Source: Staphylococcus sp. M0911
GTDB lineage: Bacteria > Bacillota > Bacilli > Staphylococcales > Staphylococcaceae
DNA: 64,000 nucleotides
Assembly (NCBI RefSeq): GCF_003491325.1
Contig: NZ_CP022881.1
Span: forward strand, 2,170,001 to 2,234,000
Reading direction: 5' to 3'
How positions within the stretch are numbered: position 1 is the stretch's first letter; every line of letters begins with the position of its first letter. Both the position numbers and the translations under genes were made by a program. Below the pieces are notes generated by a model that saw only the letters and a list, made by a program, of their open reading frames with translations, made no database searches and had not been told where the DNA came from. This document shows, piece after piece, positions 28,037 to 37,776 of this stretch.

Positions 28037-31000
28037 TTAATCAGTAGTTTCTTTTTGTGATTCTGGCGCATCTTTTTGTTGTAAATCTACTTTGCGTTCT
28101 GTTACATCTTCATCTTCAATGTCTGCCATTTCGATTTCGTTATCTTGCTCATCCATCACTTTAACGTCTAATCCTAAACTTTGTAATTCTTTCATCAATA
28201 CTCGGAATGATTCAGGAACACTTGGTCTAGAGATATTTTCGCCTTTAACAATAGATTCGTATGTTTTAACACGACCTACTGTATCATCTGATTTATAAGT
28301 CAAGATTTCTTGTAATGTGTATGCAGCACCATATGCTTCAAGTGCCCATACCTCCATCTCACCGAAACGTTGACCACCAAATTGTGCTTTACCACCTAGT
28401 GGTTGTTGCGTTACTAATGAGTATGGACCAGTTGAACGCGCATGTAATTTATCGTCAACCATGTGTGCAAGTTTAAGCATGTACATAACACCAACTGAAA
28501 TACGGTTGTCGAATGGTTCACCAGTACGACCATCGTATAATACAGTTTTACCGTCACGTGCCATACCAGCTTCTTCGATAGTTGACCATACGTCATCATC
28601 ATTAGCACCATCGAATACTGGAGATGCAACATGGATACCTAAGTTTTTAGCAGCCATACCTAAATGTAATTCAAGAACTTGTCCGATGTTCATACGTGAT
28701 GGTACACCTAGTGGGTTTAACATGATGTCAATTGGACGTCCATCTGGTAAATATGGCATATCTTCTTCTGGAACGATTTTTGAGATGACACCTTTGTTAC
28801 CATGACGACCACACATTTTATCTCCGACATGAATTTTACGTTTTTGAACGATATAAACACGTACTAATTGGTTAACACCTGGTGATAATGTGTCGTCTCC
28901 TTCTTCACGATTGAAGACTTTAACATCTAGAACAATACCGCCAGCACCATGTGGTACGCGTAATGATGTATCACGTACTTCACGTGCTTTTTCACCAAAG
29001 ATGGCATGTAATAATCTTTCTTCGGCTGTAAGCTCTGTAACACCTTTAGGCGTTACTTTACCTACTAAGATGTCTCCATCTTTAACTTCAGCACCGACAT
29101 ACACAATACCACGTTCGTCTAGGTTTTTAAGTGCACTTTCGGAAACGTTAGGAATGTCACGAGTGATTTCTTCAGGTCCTAGTTTAGTATCACGTGCTTC
29201 TGATTCATATTCTTCAATATGGATAGAAGTGTATACGTCATCTTTAACTAGACGTTCACTCATGATTACAGCATCCTCGTAGTTATAACCATCCCATGTC
29301 ATGAATCCTACAACTACGTTACGACCTAATGCCATTTCACCTAATTCCATTGAAGGACCGTCGGCTAAAATTTCGTTGTATTCAACAATGTCACCTGTAG
29401 CAACAATTGGGCGTTGGTTGTAACAAGTACCTGAGTTTGAACGTTTGAATTTCGCTAATGGATAGCGATCTAATTCACCTTCATACTCTTGACCATCTTG
29501 TTCTACTAAACGACGTACTAAGATTTCATTAGATTCAACATGCTCTACACGACCTCTGTGGTTAGCTGTAATAGCTGCACCTGAGTCACGCGCAGCAACA
29601 TGCTCCATACCTGTACCAACGAATGGCGCTTCAGGGTTCATCAATGGTACTGCTTGACGTTGCATGTTCGCACCCATCAATGCACGGTTAGAGTCATCGT
29701 TTTCTAAGAATGGAATACAAGCTGTAGCGGCTGAAACAACCTGCTTAGGTGAAACGTCCATGTAATCCATTTTTTCTTTAGCCATCACTGTGTTATTACC
29801 ACGGAAACGACAAACTACTTCATCGTCTAAGAAACGTCCGTTTTCATCTAAACGTGAGTTCGCTTGGGCAACAACATAACTATCTTCTTCGTCAGCAGTT
29901 AAATAATCGATTTGGTCTGTTATCGCATTAGTGTCTAAATCCACTTTACGGTATGGTGTTTCAATGAAACCAAATTCGTTTACACGTGCATAACTAGACA
30001 ATGAGTTGATTAATCCAATGTTTGGACCCTCTGGTGTTTCAATCGGACACATACGACCATAGTGTGAATAGTGTACGTCACGCACTTCCATTTGAGCACG
30101 TTCACGTGTTAAACCACCAGGTCCTAAAGCAGATAGACGACGTTTATGTGTCAACTCTGCTAATGGGTTAGCTTGGTCCATGAATTGTGATAATTGAGAA
30201 CTACCAAAGAATTCTTTAATTGATGCAATAACGGGACGGATATTGATTAATTGTTGTGGCGTGATTGAGTCAGTGTCTTGAATAGACATTCTTTCACGTA
30301 CCACACGTTCCATTCTTGATAAACCAATACGGAATTGGTTTTGTAATAGTTCGCCTACTGAACGTAAACGACGATTACCTAAATGATCAATATCGTCTGT
30401 ATAACCAATACCACTTAATAAGTTAAAGAAATAACTCATTGAAGCAATAATATCAGCTGGTGTAATACATTTAACTTCAGAATCTGGTAAAGCATTACCA
30501 ATTACTGTAGTTGTACGACCTTCATCATCATTTGGAACATATACTTTAATTGACTGAATTTCAACTGGTTCATCAATAACTGTTCCTTCTAACTCGAACA
30601 CTTCACTATTAGCATTTGCTTCTAATACATCCATGATTTCGTCTAACTTACGACGATCAAGGACTGTACCTTCTTCAACAACTATTTCACCTGTTTCACT
30701 ATTAACAATTGGTTCTGCTAATTTTTGATTGAATAAACGGTGTTTTAAGTGAAGTTTTTTATTTGCTTTATAACGACCAACGCTTGCTAAGTCATAACGT
30801 TTTGGATCGAAGAAACGTGAATATAATAAACTTTTAGCATTTTCAACTGTTGGTGGTTCGCCAGGGCGTAAACGCTCATAAATTTCTAATAATGCTTGTT
30901 CAGTATTTTCAGTACCATCTTTTTCAAGTGTATTGCGTAGGTATTCACTGTCGCCAAGTAAATCAACGATTTCTTGGTCACTAGAGAAACCTAATGCTCT

Positions 31001-31588
31001 TAATAATACAGTTAATGGTAATTTACGAGTTCTATCAATACGTACATAAACTACATCTTTAGCATCAGTTTCATATTCTAACCATGCACCACGGTTAGGA
31101 ATAATAGTTGCATCGTAGTTCTCACGTCCGTTTTTATCAATTTTTTCATTGAAATATACGGATGGTGAACGTACTAATTGTGATACGATAACACGTTCTG
31201 CACCATTAATAACAAAGGTACCTGTATCAGTCATTAATGGGAAATCACCCATAAATACTTCTTGCTCTTTCACTTCGCCAGTTTCTTTAATAATAAGACG
31301 TACTTTTACACGAAGAGGTGCAGCATAAGTAGCGTCACGGTTTTTTGATTCTTCTAAGTCGTATTTTGGTTCACCTAATCTATAATCTACAAATTCTAAA
31401 GATAGGTTTCCTGTGAAATCTTCAATCGGAGAAATGTCTCTAAACATTTCTAATAAACCTTCTTTAAGGAACCAATCGTAAGATTTTGTTTGAATTTCTA
31501 TTAAGTTCGGTAATTCTAATACTTCTGAAATTCTCGCGTAGTTTCTACGTTTACGACGTCTTCCATATTGGACAACTTGACCTGCCAA
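28037..31588 (-). CDS. rpoB: DNA-directed RNA polymerase subunit beta
   Basis: 1183 residues, as in S. aureus. The start is TTG ([18 protein letters not shown]) with GAGGGGTGA placed 6 bases upstream. The rifampicin-binding region [20 protein letters not shown]...[12 protein letters not shown] has the wild-type Ser464, Gln468, Asp471, Ala477, His481 and Ser486 (S. aureus numbering). The C-terminal [12 protein letters not shown] is the variable acidic tail seen across staphylococci. The operon continues with rpoC after 135 bases. Confidence 0.99.
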   Translation of the reverse strand: MAGQVVQYGRRRKRRNYARISEVLELPNLIEIQTKSYDWFLKEGLLEMFRDISPIEDFTGNLSLEFVDYRLGEPKYDLEESKNRDATYAAPLRVKVRLIIKETGEVKEQEVFMGDFPLMTDTGTFVINGAERVIVSQLVRSPSVYFNEKIDKNGRENYDATIIPNRGAWLEYETDAKDVVYVRIDRTRKLPLTVLLRALGFSSDQEIVDLLGDSEYLRNTLEKDGTENTEQALLEIYERLRPGEPPTVENAKSLLYSRFFDPKRYDLASVGRYKANKKLHLKHRLFNQKLAEPIVNSETGEIVVEEGTVLDRRKLDEIMDVLEANANSEVFELEGTVIDEPVEIQSIKVYVPNDDEGRTTTVIGNALPDSEVKCITPADIIASMSYFFNLLSGIGYTDDIDHLGNRRLRSVGELLQNQFRIGLSRMERVVRERMSIQDTDSITPQQLINIRPVIASIKEFFGSSQLSQFMDQANPLAELTHKRRLSALGPGGLTRERAQMEVRDVHYSHYGRMCPIETPEGPNIGLINSLSSYARVNEFGFIETPYRKVDLDTNAITDQIDYLTADEEDSYVVAQANSRLDENGRFLDDEVVCRFRGNNTVMAKEKMDYMDVSPKQVVSAATACIPFLENDDSNRALMGANMQRQAVPLMNPEAPFVGTGMEHVAARDSGAAITANHRGRVEHVESNEILVRRLVEQDGQEYEGELDRYPLAKFKRSNSGTCYNQRPIVATGDIVEYNEILADGPSMELGEMALGRNVVVGFMTWDGYNYEDAVIMSERLVKDDVYTSIHIEEYESEARDTKLGPEEITRDIPNVSESALKNLDERGIVYVGAEVKDGDILVGKVTPKGVTELTAEERLLHAIFGEKAREVRDTSLRVPHGAGGIVLDVKVFNREEGDDTLSPGVNQLVRVYIVQKRKIHVGDKMCGRHGNKGVISKIVPEEDMPYLPDGRPIDIMLNPLGVPSRMNIGQVLELHLGMAAKNLGIHVASPVFDGANDDDVWSTIEEAGMARDGKTVLYDGRTGEPFDNRISVGVMYMLKLAHMVDDKLHARSTGPYSLVTQQPLGGKAQFGGQRFGEMEVWALEAYGAAYTLQEILTYKSDDTVGRVKTYESIVKGENISRPSVPESFRVLMKELQSLGLDVKVMDEQDNEIEMADIEDEDVTERKVDLQQKDAPESQKETTD

Positions 31589-31805
31589 ACAGATTCACCC
31601 CTCAAAAATTGTGTGGGTTGCTTTTACTAATAAAACAAAGAGTATCACAAGATTTAAAGACAAAAAGAAAACGGCAACACTTCAGATGACACCATTTTCT
31701 ATTCTATATTTATCTTGATTTACTTATTTGTTTTTGCGTAAAAGTACACACTTATTGAACATAAATTTTTACATTTTATAACTATATCAGAATAATACTT
31801 TTAAA

Positions 31806-32414
31806 TCAAGCTTTTACGCTTTTCAATATATAGTATCCTTTACTTTTATTCACAACTTCCACATTGTTAAATAATTCATCCATTTTCTTTTTAGCCGAAG
31901 GCATACCTTGCTTTTTTTGAATAACAACATATAATTCGCCATTGCTTTTCAGTTTTTGATACGCTTCTTCAAAAATACGATGAACGACAGCTTTACCCGC
32001 TCTGATTGGCGGATTTGTTAATACAAAATCAAATTGGTTATCATCAACCTGAGTCATACCATCACTTTCAAAAATATCCGCATTTTCAATATGATTTTTC
32101 TTTTTATTCTTTTTAGCTAATTCTAATGCTCTACGATTGACGTCTAACATTGTAATCTGGTGGTGCGGTGATACTTTGGCGATCATCAACCCAATCGGCC
32201 CATATCCACAACCTACATCTGCAATCGTTTTACTTGGTCCAGGAGGATTTGCCTTCAAGAATGATTGGATTAGTAAATCTGATCCAAAATCTACTTTATC
32301 TCTAGAAAATACACCATTATCTGTTATTAAATTAATAGAATGTTGATAACATTCATAAGTAATATGCTTTTCATCACTTTTTACATCCGGATTTTCGTCG
32401 TAGTAATGACTCAT
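31806..32414 (-). CDS. RsmC-like class I SAM-dependent methyltransferase
   Basis: 202 residues. The SAM motif VGCGYGPIGL lies near residues 67-76, MLDVNRRALELA follows and the catalytic NPPIR motif (TNPPIRAG) is that of N2-guanine methyltransferases, so 16S rRNA G1207 methylation is the usual assignment (RsmC). The protein is half the length of the E. coli enzyme, having only the catalytic domain. AGAGGTGA lies before ATG 32414. It lies between rplL and rpoB, a conserved position in staphylococci. Confidence 0.88.
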   Translation of the reverse strand: MSHYYDENPDVKSDEKHITYECYQHSINLITDNGVFSRDKVDFGSDLLIQSFLKANPPGPSKTIADVGCGYGPIGLMIAKVSPHHQITMLDVNRRALELAKKNKKKNHIENADIFESDGMTQVDDNQFDFVLTNPPIRAGKAVVHRIFEEAYQKLKSNGELYVVIQKKQGMPSAKKKMDELFNNVEVVNKSKGYYILKSVKA

Positions 32415-32473
32415 GTCTTCACCTCTATTAGTCTTTTGCATTCCTATCATTATAAATTTAGCTATAAATGAAT

Positions 32474-32507
32474 TAAAAACCCCGTTATCGCGATAACGGG
32501 GTTTTTA
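32474..32507 (-). terminator. Terminator after rplL
   Basis: A perfect stem AAAACCCCGTTATC with GATAACGGGGTTTT around a 2-base centre is flanked by A and T runs. It probably ends most rplJL transcripts ahead of rsmC-rpoBC. Confidence 0.92.
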
Positions 32508-32572
32508 ACTTCTCAAAGAATGTGGCTACGATTCAAAATCGATAACCATATTATTTAGTTAGGAAACTAGAA

Positions 32573-32941
32573 CTATTTTAATTCTACAGTAGCTCCAACT
32601 TCTTCTAATTGTTCTTTAAGTTTTTCAGCGTCTTCTTTAGGCATAGCTTCTTTGATTACTTTAGGAGCTCCGTCTACTAATTCTTTAGCATCTTTTAATC
32701 CTAAGCCAGTTGCTTCTTTAACAGCTTTAACAACTTTGATTTTTGAAGATCCAGCTGAAGTTAATTCAACATCAAATTCAGTTTTTTCAGCTGCTGCTTC
32801 TCCGCCGCCAGCTGCACCTGCTGCTGCTACTGGAGCTGCTGCAGTTACACCAAATTCTTCTTCAATTGCTTTTACTAAATCGTTTAATTCTAAAACTGAC
32901 ATTTCTTTAATTGCTTCAATGATTTGTTCTTGATTAGCCAT
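32573..32941 (-). CDS. rplL: 50S ribosomal protein L7/L12
   Basis: 122 residues. An N-terminal dimerisation helix ([19 protein letters not shown]), an Ala/Gly-rich hinge ([16 protein letters not shown]) and the factor-binding C-terminal domain with [20 protein letters not shown] are all standard. It forms the ribosomal stalk with L10. It follows rplJ after 39 bases and is made in excess of the other ribosomal proteins. Confidence 0.99.
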   Translation of the reverse strand: MANQEQIIEAIKEMSVLELNDLVKAIEEEFGVTAAAPVAAAGAAGGGEAAAEKTEFDVELTSAGSSKIKVVKAVKEATGLGLKDAKELVDGAPKVIKEAMPKEDAEKLKEQLEEVGATVELK

Positions 32942-32980
32942 TTTATAATTCCTCCGTTATTTTTAATTTTTTATGCGCAA

Positions 32981-33481
32981 TTATTCAGCGCTTTCTTCTT
33001 TTTGTTCTCCAACAGCTTTAACCGCATAAGCGAAGTTGCGTACTGGAGCTTGTAATACAGATAAAAGCATAGATACAAGACCGTCGTGTGAAGGTAATGA
33101 ACCAACAGTTTTAACTTCTTCTGCTGAAATAACATTTCCTTCCATAACGCCTGATTTAACTTCTAAAGCTTCATGTTCTTTAGCAAATCCTGCAATAACT
33201 TTTGCTGGAGCTACAACATCTTCAGTTGAAGTTGCAATAGCAGTTGGACCTGTTAAGAATTCATCTAAGCCTTCGATTCCAGCTTTTTCAGCTGCGCGAC
33301 GTACCATTGTGTTTTTGTATACTTTATACTCAACACCAGCTTCACGTAATTGTTTACGTAATTCAGTAACTTCAGCTACTGTTAATCCACGGTAGTCAAC
33401 GATCACTGTTGAAACTGAGTTTTTAAGTTGATCAGCAATAGTATCAACTAATTGTTTTTTAGCTTCAATGATAGCAGACAT
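32981..33481 (-). CDS. rplJ: 50S ribosomal protein L10
   Basis: 166 residues. The rRNA-binding N-terminal domain has [20 protein letters not shown] and [14 protein letters not shown], and the C-terminal helix anchors the L7/L12 dimers. It is under the L10 leader described separately. GGAGGTGTCTGA precedes the ATG. Confidence 0.99.
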   Translation of the reverse strand: MSAIIEAKKQLVDTIADQLKNSVSTVIVDYRGLTVAEVTELRKQLREAGVEYKVYKNTMVRRAAEKAGIEGLDEFLTGPTAIATSTEDVVAPAKVIAGFAKEHEALEVKSGVMEGNVISAEEVKTVGSLPSHDGLVSMLLSVLQAPVRNFAYAVKAVGEQKEESAE

Positions 33482-33661
33482 TCAGACACCTCCATTTAGT
33501 ATTTTTCGGTGCTTTTTTTAAGATTAATAAAAAAAGCACTTTCTACCCACGGCAAAAAGTGCTTGAAAGTTTAATAGTCACGTTCAAGTCAATTTTAGCC
33601 TCGGCAGGATCGGTTTTTAAGTTATCAAATAACTCCTACTGTCTTAGGTAAAATAATCACA
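33482..33661 (-). promoter_or_regulatory. L10 (rplJL) autoregulatory leader with attenuator
   Basis: The 5' untranslated region carries the conserved L10-binding fold: AAGACAGTAGGAG and CCTGCCGAGGCTAAAA frame a stem (about 33598-33650). A strong hairpin AAGCACTTT/AAAGTGCTT with a T run (33527-33564) follows. Excess L10 (with L7/L12) binding would favour termination before rplJ. Confidence 0.88.
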
Positions 33662-33667
33662 ATAATT

Positions 33668-33696
33668 AATATAACCGTTTAATTGTAATATGTCAA
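33668..33696 (-). promoter_or_regulatory. Promoter of rplJL
   Basis: A perfect -35 TTGACA (33696-33691), a 17-base spacer and TATATT (33673-33668). The start of transcription would be near 33661. Confidence 0.85.
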
Positions 33697-33705
33697 TATA
33701 TTTTT

Positions 33706-33801
33706 AGAAACTCTTTGCATTTTAATGCTTAGAGTTTCTTATGCATGAGCTTTGCTCAGGCGTTCCTATTCCTATGCATTTTATTGCTTAAAGTTTCTCT
33801 G
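33706..33801 (+). repeat. Hairpin plus TTATGCATGAG element, copy C, with an extra direct repeat
   Basis: AGAAACTCT (33706-33714) pairs with AGAGTTTCT (33731-33739), followed by TTATGCATGAGC, a small hairpin and CGTTCCTATTCC. Then 33773-33799 repeats TTGCATTTTAATGCTTAGAG-like sequence with few changes. Together with the leader this explains much of the 33482-34017 gap; the remaining AT-rich part (33802-33957) shows nothing else I can name. Confidence 0.6.
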
Positions 33802-33957
33802 AGTAATTCTGATATTTTTGATCCCTTAGTATAGTCAGGCCAAAATGGTCAGGATCCAATTATATTTTGAAATCGAATAACTCAGATGCTGACTACATAT
33901 TGTTTACTTAAATACAATTAAAATACAACGCTTATAAAAATCGTCAATTTTCTCTTT

Positions 33958-33997
33958 CAAAAATCAAGCCTAGAACATTCATTGTCCTAGGCTTGAT
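33958..33997 (-). terminator. Terminator after rplA
   Basis: ATCAAGCCTAGGACA pairs with TGTTCTAGGCTTGAT, with one wobble pair, and runs into TTTTTG on the minus strand. Confidence 0.9.
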
Positions 33998-34017
33998 GTA
34001 ATTTAAATATATTTAAA

Positions 34018-34713
34018 TTATAGTTTGAATGAAGCAGTATCAACTTTAACTCCAGGACCCATTGTTGTTGTAACAGCAACAGATTTGAAGTAAGTACCTT
34101 TAGATGAAGATGGTTTAGCTTTTGCTAATACATCTTGTAAGGCTTTGAAGTTTTCAACTAATTTTTCATCGCTAAATGAAACTTTACCGATAGAAGCATG
34201 TACGATACCAGCTTTTTCAGCACGGTATTCAACTTTACCAGCTTTGATTTCTTCAACAGCTTTTTTAACATCCATAGTTACAGTACCAGTTTTAGGGTTT
34301 GGCATTAAACCTTTAGGTCCTAATACACGACCAAGTTTACCAACTTCGCCCATCATGTCTGGAGTAGCAACTACTACGTCAAAGTCGAACCAACCTTGTT
34401 GGATTTTTTGTACGTAATCAGATTCACCTACGTAATCTGCGCCTGCTTCTTCAGCTTCAGTGATTTTGTCACCTTTTGCGAATACTAATACACGTTGTGA
34501 TTTACCAGTTCCGTTTGGTAGTACAACTGCACCACGGATTTGTTGGTCATTTTTACGTGTATCAATTCCTAAACGGAATGCAACTTCAACCGATGCGTCA
34601 AAGTTAGCAATGCTTGTTTCTTTAGCTAATTTGATTGCTTCTTCAACACTATAGTATTGAGTACGGTCAACTTTATTAGCTGCTTCTTGATACTTTTTAC
34701 CTTTTTTAGCCAT
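34018..34713 (-). CDS. rplA: 50S ribosomal protein L1
   Basis: 231 residues, standard length. [17 protein letters not shown], the [19 protein letters not shown] segment and [14 protein letters not shown] are the family signatures. It binds the L1 stalk of 23S rRNA and, in many bacteria, its own mRNA. A 216-base spacer with an L1-type motif separates it from rplK. GGAGG lies 8 bases before the ATG. Confidence 0.99.
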   Translation of the reverse strand: MAKKGKKYQEAANKVDRTQYYSVEEAIKLAKETSIANFDASVEVAFRLGIDTRKNDQQIRGAVVLPNGTGKSQRVLVFAKGDKITEAEEAGADYVGESDYVQKIQQGWFDFDVVVATPDMMGEVGKLGRVLGPKGLMPNPKTGTVTMDVKKAVEEIKAGKVEYRAEKAGIVHASIGKVSFSDEKLVENFKALQDVLAKAKPSSSKGTYFKSVAVTTTMGPGVKVDTASFKL

Positions 34714-34740
34714 TTATTGTTCCTCCTTTAGTGGTTTTAG

Positions 34741-34779
34741 CGGAATTTCCTCCCACATTTACTTGTGTTAGCCACAAGT
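34741..34779 (-). promoter_or_regulatory. L1-type binding motif in the rplK-rplA spacer
   Basis: On the minus strand, a hairpin ACTTGTG/CACAAGT (34779-34761) is followed by GTGGGAGG (34756-34749) and AAATTCCGC, with an ACCAC downstream that can close onto GTGG. GTGGGAGG resembles the L1 site of 23S rRNA (GGTGGGAGG in E. coli). The rest of the spacer shows no gene. Confidence 0.5.
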
Positions 34780-34929
34780 TAAGAGCAGATAACAGATAGT
34801 GTCTTAATCAAATTAGCCACAGAGACCAAAGTGTAATAAGATGTCATAGACAATATGGATTGTTTACCTATTCTGTTACCTGCTTTTATCGTCTAAATCA
34901 GTTCATTTCAAATTAAATTTGATTGCTTA

Positions 34930-35352
34930 TTATTCTACAGTGATTCCCATACTACGAGCAGTACCTTCGATAATACGCATAGCTGCTTCTTCGTCAGCAG
35001 CATTTAAGTCTTGCATTTTGCTATTAGCAATTTCACGTACTTGATCTTTAGTTACTGAAGCAACTTTGTTTTTGTTAGGTTCGCCTGAACCTTTTTCAAC
35101 GCCAGCTGCTTTTTTAAGTAGTACTGGAGCCGGTGGAGTTTTTGTAATGAATGTAAATGAACGGTCTTCATATACACTAATTTCTACCGGAATGATTAAA
35201 CCTGCTTGTTCTTGAGTACGTGCATTGAACTCTTTACAGAATCCCATAATATTCACACCTGCTTGACCTAATGCTGGACCAACTGGTGGTGCTGGGTTTG
35301 CTTTACCTGCAGGAATTTGTAATTTAACTACTTTTTCTACTTTTTTAGCCAC
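34930..35352 (-). CDS. rplK: 50S ribosomal protein L11
   Basis: 140 residues. [20 protein letters not shown] is the N-terminal domain that meets the GTPase centre, and [16 protein letters not shown] lies in the rRNA-binding C-terminal domain. The start is the GTG at 35352 (MAKKVEKV): AAGGAGG lies 8 bases upstream, whereas the longer frame begins inside that ribosome site. First gene of rplKA, downstream of nusG. Confidence 0.99.
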   Translation of the reverse strand: MAKKVEKVVKLQIPAGKANPAPPVGPALGQAGVNIMGFCKEFNARTQEQAGLIIPVEISVYEDRSFTFITKTPPAPVLLKKAAGVEKGSGEPNKNKVASVTKDQVREIANSKMQDLNAADEEAAMRIIEGTARSMGITVE

Positions 35353-35376
35353 GATGTGCACCTCCTTGATATCGTG

Positions 35377-35456
35377 ATGTGGTCACAGGGCTCAGTTTTG
35401 CCCTCCCACTCTTAACATTTCGTGACGAAATGAACGCTCTAAAAGCGCGACCACAT
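35377..35456 (-). promoter_or_regulatory. Structured leader upstream of rplK with an L1-type motif
   Basis: An outer stem ATGTGGTC (35456-35449) with GACCACAT (35384-35377) encloses three hairpins: CGCT/AGCG, CATTTCG/CGAAATG (35432-35416) and GGGC/GCCC (35403-35388). The motif GTGGGAGG (35409-35402) sits at the start of the last hairpin, as in the rplA spacer. This fits an L1 autoregulatory site placed just before the rplK ribosome site. Confidence 0.6.
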
Positions 35457-35532
35457 TATTTTAACACTTTTTTATTTCAAAAAGCAATAGTAAAATTTCA
35501 ACTTTTACATTTAAAAACGTTAAAGCATCTCA

Positions 35533-36081
35533 CTATAATTTTTCGATTTGATCAAATTCTACTTCTACTGGTGTTTCACGTCCAAACATGTCAACTAAAA
35601 CAGTTAATTTGAATTTTTCAGCTTCAATCTCTTGAACTTCTCCAACTTGGTTTGCGAATGGTCCAGATTTAATGCGTACTTGTTCTCCAACATCTAACTC
35701 TACATCGATTGTTTTTTCTTTTAATCCCATTTGTTTAAGAATAAAGCGAACTTCTTCTGGTAGTAATGGGTTAGGTTTTGAACCAGCTCCAGCTGAACCG
35801 ACAAATCCAGTCACACCTGGTGTATTTCTTACTACGTACCATGACTCATCTGTCATTACAAGTTCAACTAGCACATAACCAGGGAATGTTTTCTTCACAA
35901 GTTTTTTTGCTTTACCATCTTTAACTTGTGTTTCTTCTTCTTCAGGTATGACAACTCTAAAGATTTGTTCTGTCATATTCATTGATTCTACTCTTTTTTC
36001 AAGATTCTTTTTAACTTTATTTTCATATCCTGAGTATGTATGCACTGCATACCAACGCTTTGCGCCTACTTCTTCAGACAT
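35533..36081 (-). CDS. nusG: Transcription termination/antitermination protein NusG
   Basis: 182 residues. The NGN domain begins KRWYAVHTYSGYENKVKKNLE and has FPGYVLVE and the TPGVTGFVG segment. The C-terminal KOW domain has GEQVRIKSGPFANQVGEVQEI. It binds RNA polymerase and controls pausing. It sits directly after secE with a 10-base gap, the conserved secE-nusG pair. Confidence 0.98.
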   Translation of the reverse strand: MSEEVGAKRWYAVHTYSGYENKVKKNLEKRVESMNMTEQIFRVVIPEEEETQVKDGKAKKLVKKTFPGYVLVELVMTDESWYVVRNTPGVTGFVGSAGAGSKPNPLLPEEVRFILKQMGLKEKTIDVELDVGEQVRIKSGPFANQVGEVQEIEAEKFKLTVLVDMFGRETPVEVEFDQIEKL

Positions 36082-36091
36082 GTCGCCACTC

Positions 36092-36274
36092 CTAACCTAT
36101 TAATAAATTTTTCAATGCTGTAATTCCTAAATCTAAGGCATAGAAAAAGACTAAGAAGAATATTACTGTTGATACTACTATAACAGTATATTTAAACAAT
36201 TCTTCTTTAGTTGGCCAACTTGTCTTTTCCATTTCTGATTTTACACCTTGAAAAAAGCTTTCTTTTTTAGCCAC
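36092..36274 (-). CDS. secE: Preprotein translocase subunit SecE
   Basis: 60 residues with a single membrane span ([19 protein letters not shown]) after the amphipathic [13 protein letters not shown] helix that is the SecE signature. The start is the GTG at 36274 ([10 protein letters not shown]) with GGAGG 8 bases upstream; the longer frame adds residues not found in the family. It lies between rpmG and nusG. Confidence 0.97.
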   Translation of the reverse strand: MAKKESFFQGVKSEMEKTSWPTKEELFKYTVIVVSTVIFFLVFFYALDLGITALKNLLIG

Positions 36275-36325
36275 TAATAAAACCTCCAAATCTTTAACAA
36301 TAGCCATTAAATATTTGATTATTGT

Positions 36326-36469
36326 TTATTTTGATTCTTTATGTACTGTATGAGCATTGCATCTTGAACAGTATTTCTTAAGGGTCAATCGTTCTGCTGA
36401 ACCTTCTTTTTTGGGTACATGATAATTTCTATTGCCACACTCTTCACAATTCAAGGGTACTTTTTTCAC
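36326..36469 (-). CDS. rpmG: 50S ribosomal protein L33 (zinc-binding form)
   Basis: A 47-residue protein read as [20 protein letters not shown]... ending in [11 protein letters not shown]. Four cysteines in two CxxC pairs (CEEC, CSRC) make a zinc ribbon, so this is a C+ L33. The GTG at 36469 is chosen over the ATG at 36475 because AAAGGTGA lies 6 bases before the GTG but abuts the ATG. It heads rpmG-secE-nusG. Staphylococci carry other rpmG copies elsewhere. Confidence 0.95.
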   Translation of the reverse strand: MKKVPLNCEECGNRNYHVPKKEGSAERLTLKKYCSRCNAHTVHKESK

Positions 36470-36593
36470 TTTCATTCACCTTTACTCATTAATATACCAG
36501 TCTACTATACATAAATCTAAATACGAATGTCAAACTGATATATGACTATCACAGTAAGTATTAGTGGGAACAGACTGTCGTCACACTACACTA

Positions 36594-37178
36594 TTATTTT
36601 AATCTATATTCTAAATGATGTCTTATTTTCATTTTACAACGTTGTATCGCATTGTAAACTACTTTGTCTTTTATATTTAGTAAACGTGCAATTTCTTTTG
36701 GTTTATAACCTTTACTATATAACTCAAATACTTCTCGTTCTTGTTTAGTTAATTTCTCACACGCATCATTTAATAGTTTGATTGCTTCACATGTTAAGAT
36801 TTCTTTTTCAACTCGATCATGGTCAAGCAAATTCGTTTGATATTCAACCACAGCATCATTCACTACATTCGTAAACCGCTTTTGTTGAGTATAATACCGT
36901 CGATAGTAATCACATTTCACTGATTTGATGAGGCGCGATATATATTTTATAAACGAATCATCATATTGAAACTGTTGGCGTTTAAGTGCTAGATATAGTT
37001 TGATGAGTACTTCTTGATAGAGGTCGTCTTTTTCAAAATCATTTTGAGAAATGTAATTAATTCTACCCACAATAAAAGAATTGAATTGTTGAAGGATAGC
37101 TTTTAATTCTAAATCTATTTTTTGTGACTTTGATAATAATACTGATTGCTGTTTTATGTTGTTATTCTTTTGTGTCAT
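36594..37178 (-). CDS. sigH: Sigma factor SigH (competence-type, sigma-70 family)
   Basis: A 194-residue, divergent sigma-70 protein. The region-2-like segment has FEKDDLYQEVLIKLYLAL and a basic FIKYISRLIKSVKCDYYRR; the region-4 helix-turn-helix is LTKQEREVFELYSKGYKPKEIARLLNI.. with KVVYNAIQRCK. Its place between the YacP gene and rpmG-secE is that of Bacillus sigH and S. aureus SigH, which switches on DNA-uptake genes. ATG 37178 is taken over TTG 37196; neither has a strong ribosome site, which suggests weak translation. The gene is intact here. Confidence 0.85.
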   Translation of the reverse strand: MTQKNNNIKQQSVLLSKSQKIDLELKAILQQFNSFIVGRINYISQNDFEKDDLYQEVLIKLYLALKRQQFQYDDSFIKYISRLIKSVKCDYYRRYYTQQKRFTNVVNDAVVEYQTNLLDHDRVEKEILTCEAIKLLNDACEKLTKQEREVFELYSKGYKPKEIARLLNIKDKVVYNAIQRCKMKIRHHLEYRLK

Positions 37179-37248
37179 ACCATAGTTGCCTTTCAAAATT
37201 TTAAGGCTATTTTATATGAAACACTTTCTAAATAACAATGATGCAAAA

Positions 37249-37776
37249 TCAGTCTTTTTTGTGGTTTCCTCTTCGTATTTTTTCAAATTCTGCAAGTATG
37301 TCTTCTGATAGCGGAATTCGAGTTCTTGGCTTTGTTTCTGTAATATCTTCGAGGGATTTACTCACCGTTATTTGATTTTCTCTCAAATCTCTCCACATTT
37401 CTCTTGAAGATACGCGATAAGCGCCTGAACCAAAAATAGCATGTTGTTCGCTCATATCACTCGTCACAACTGTAATATGCGTTGTATGTTTATCGTATAA
37501 TTCATACACATATCGTTCAATAAAACTATCTGCCGTTTCCTTTTCTTTAGTAAATACTGTTTTCACGCCATGGTACATATATTCTCTTTCTATGCCGGAT
37601 TGTTCGTAAGCATCAAAGACACAAACAATTTCATCGGCAATAACAGCATTATAGTTTGCAATCGCATCAATGAGTTGTTCTCTCGCCTCTTCTAAGTTTT
37701 CCTTGGCAATTTTACTTAACGTTGGTGATTGACCAATCATGTTATACCCATCAATTATTAAATAACGTTCTTTCAT
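37249..37776 (-). CDS. NYN-domain ribonuclease YacP/Rae1
   Basis: 175 residues of the NYN (PIN-like) family. IIDGYNMIG near the N-terminus, VCVFDAYEQSG and HITVVTSDMSEQHAI hold the acidic residues of the metal site. The Bacillus relative Rae1 cuts mRNA in the ribosomal A site. Its ATG overlaps the rlmB stop by one base (TAATG), a sign of coupled translation. Confidence 0.9.
   Translation of the reverse strand: MKERYLIIDGYNMIGQSPTLSKIAKENLEEAREQLIDAIANYNAVIADEIVCVFDAYEQSGIEREYMYHGVKTVFTKEKETADSFIERYVYELYDKHTTHITVVTSDMSEQHAIFGSGAYRVSSREMWRDLRENQITVSKSLEDITETKPRTRIPLSEDILAEFEKIRRGNHKKD

Noticed and set aside
36542-36748. A plus-strand 68-residue frame over the end of sigH
   Set aside because: It is antisense to sigH, AT-rich, and has no ribosome site.
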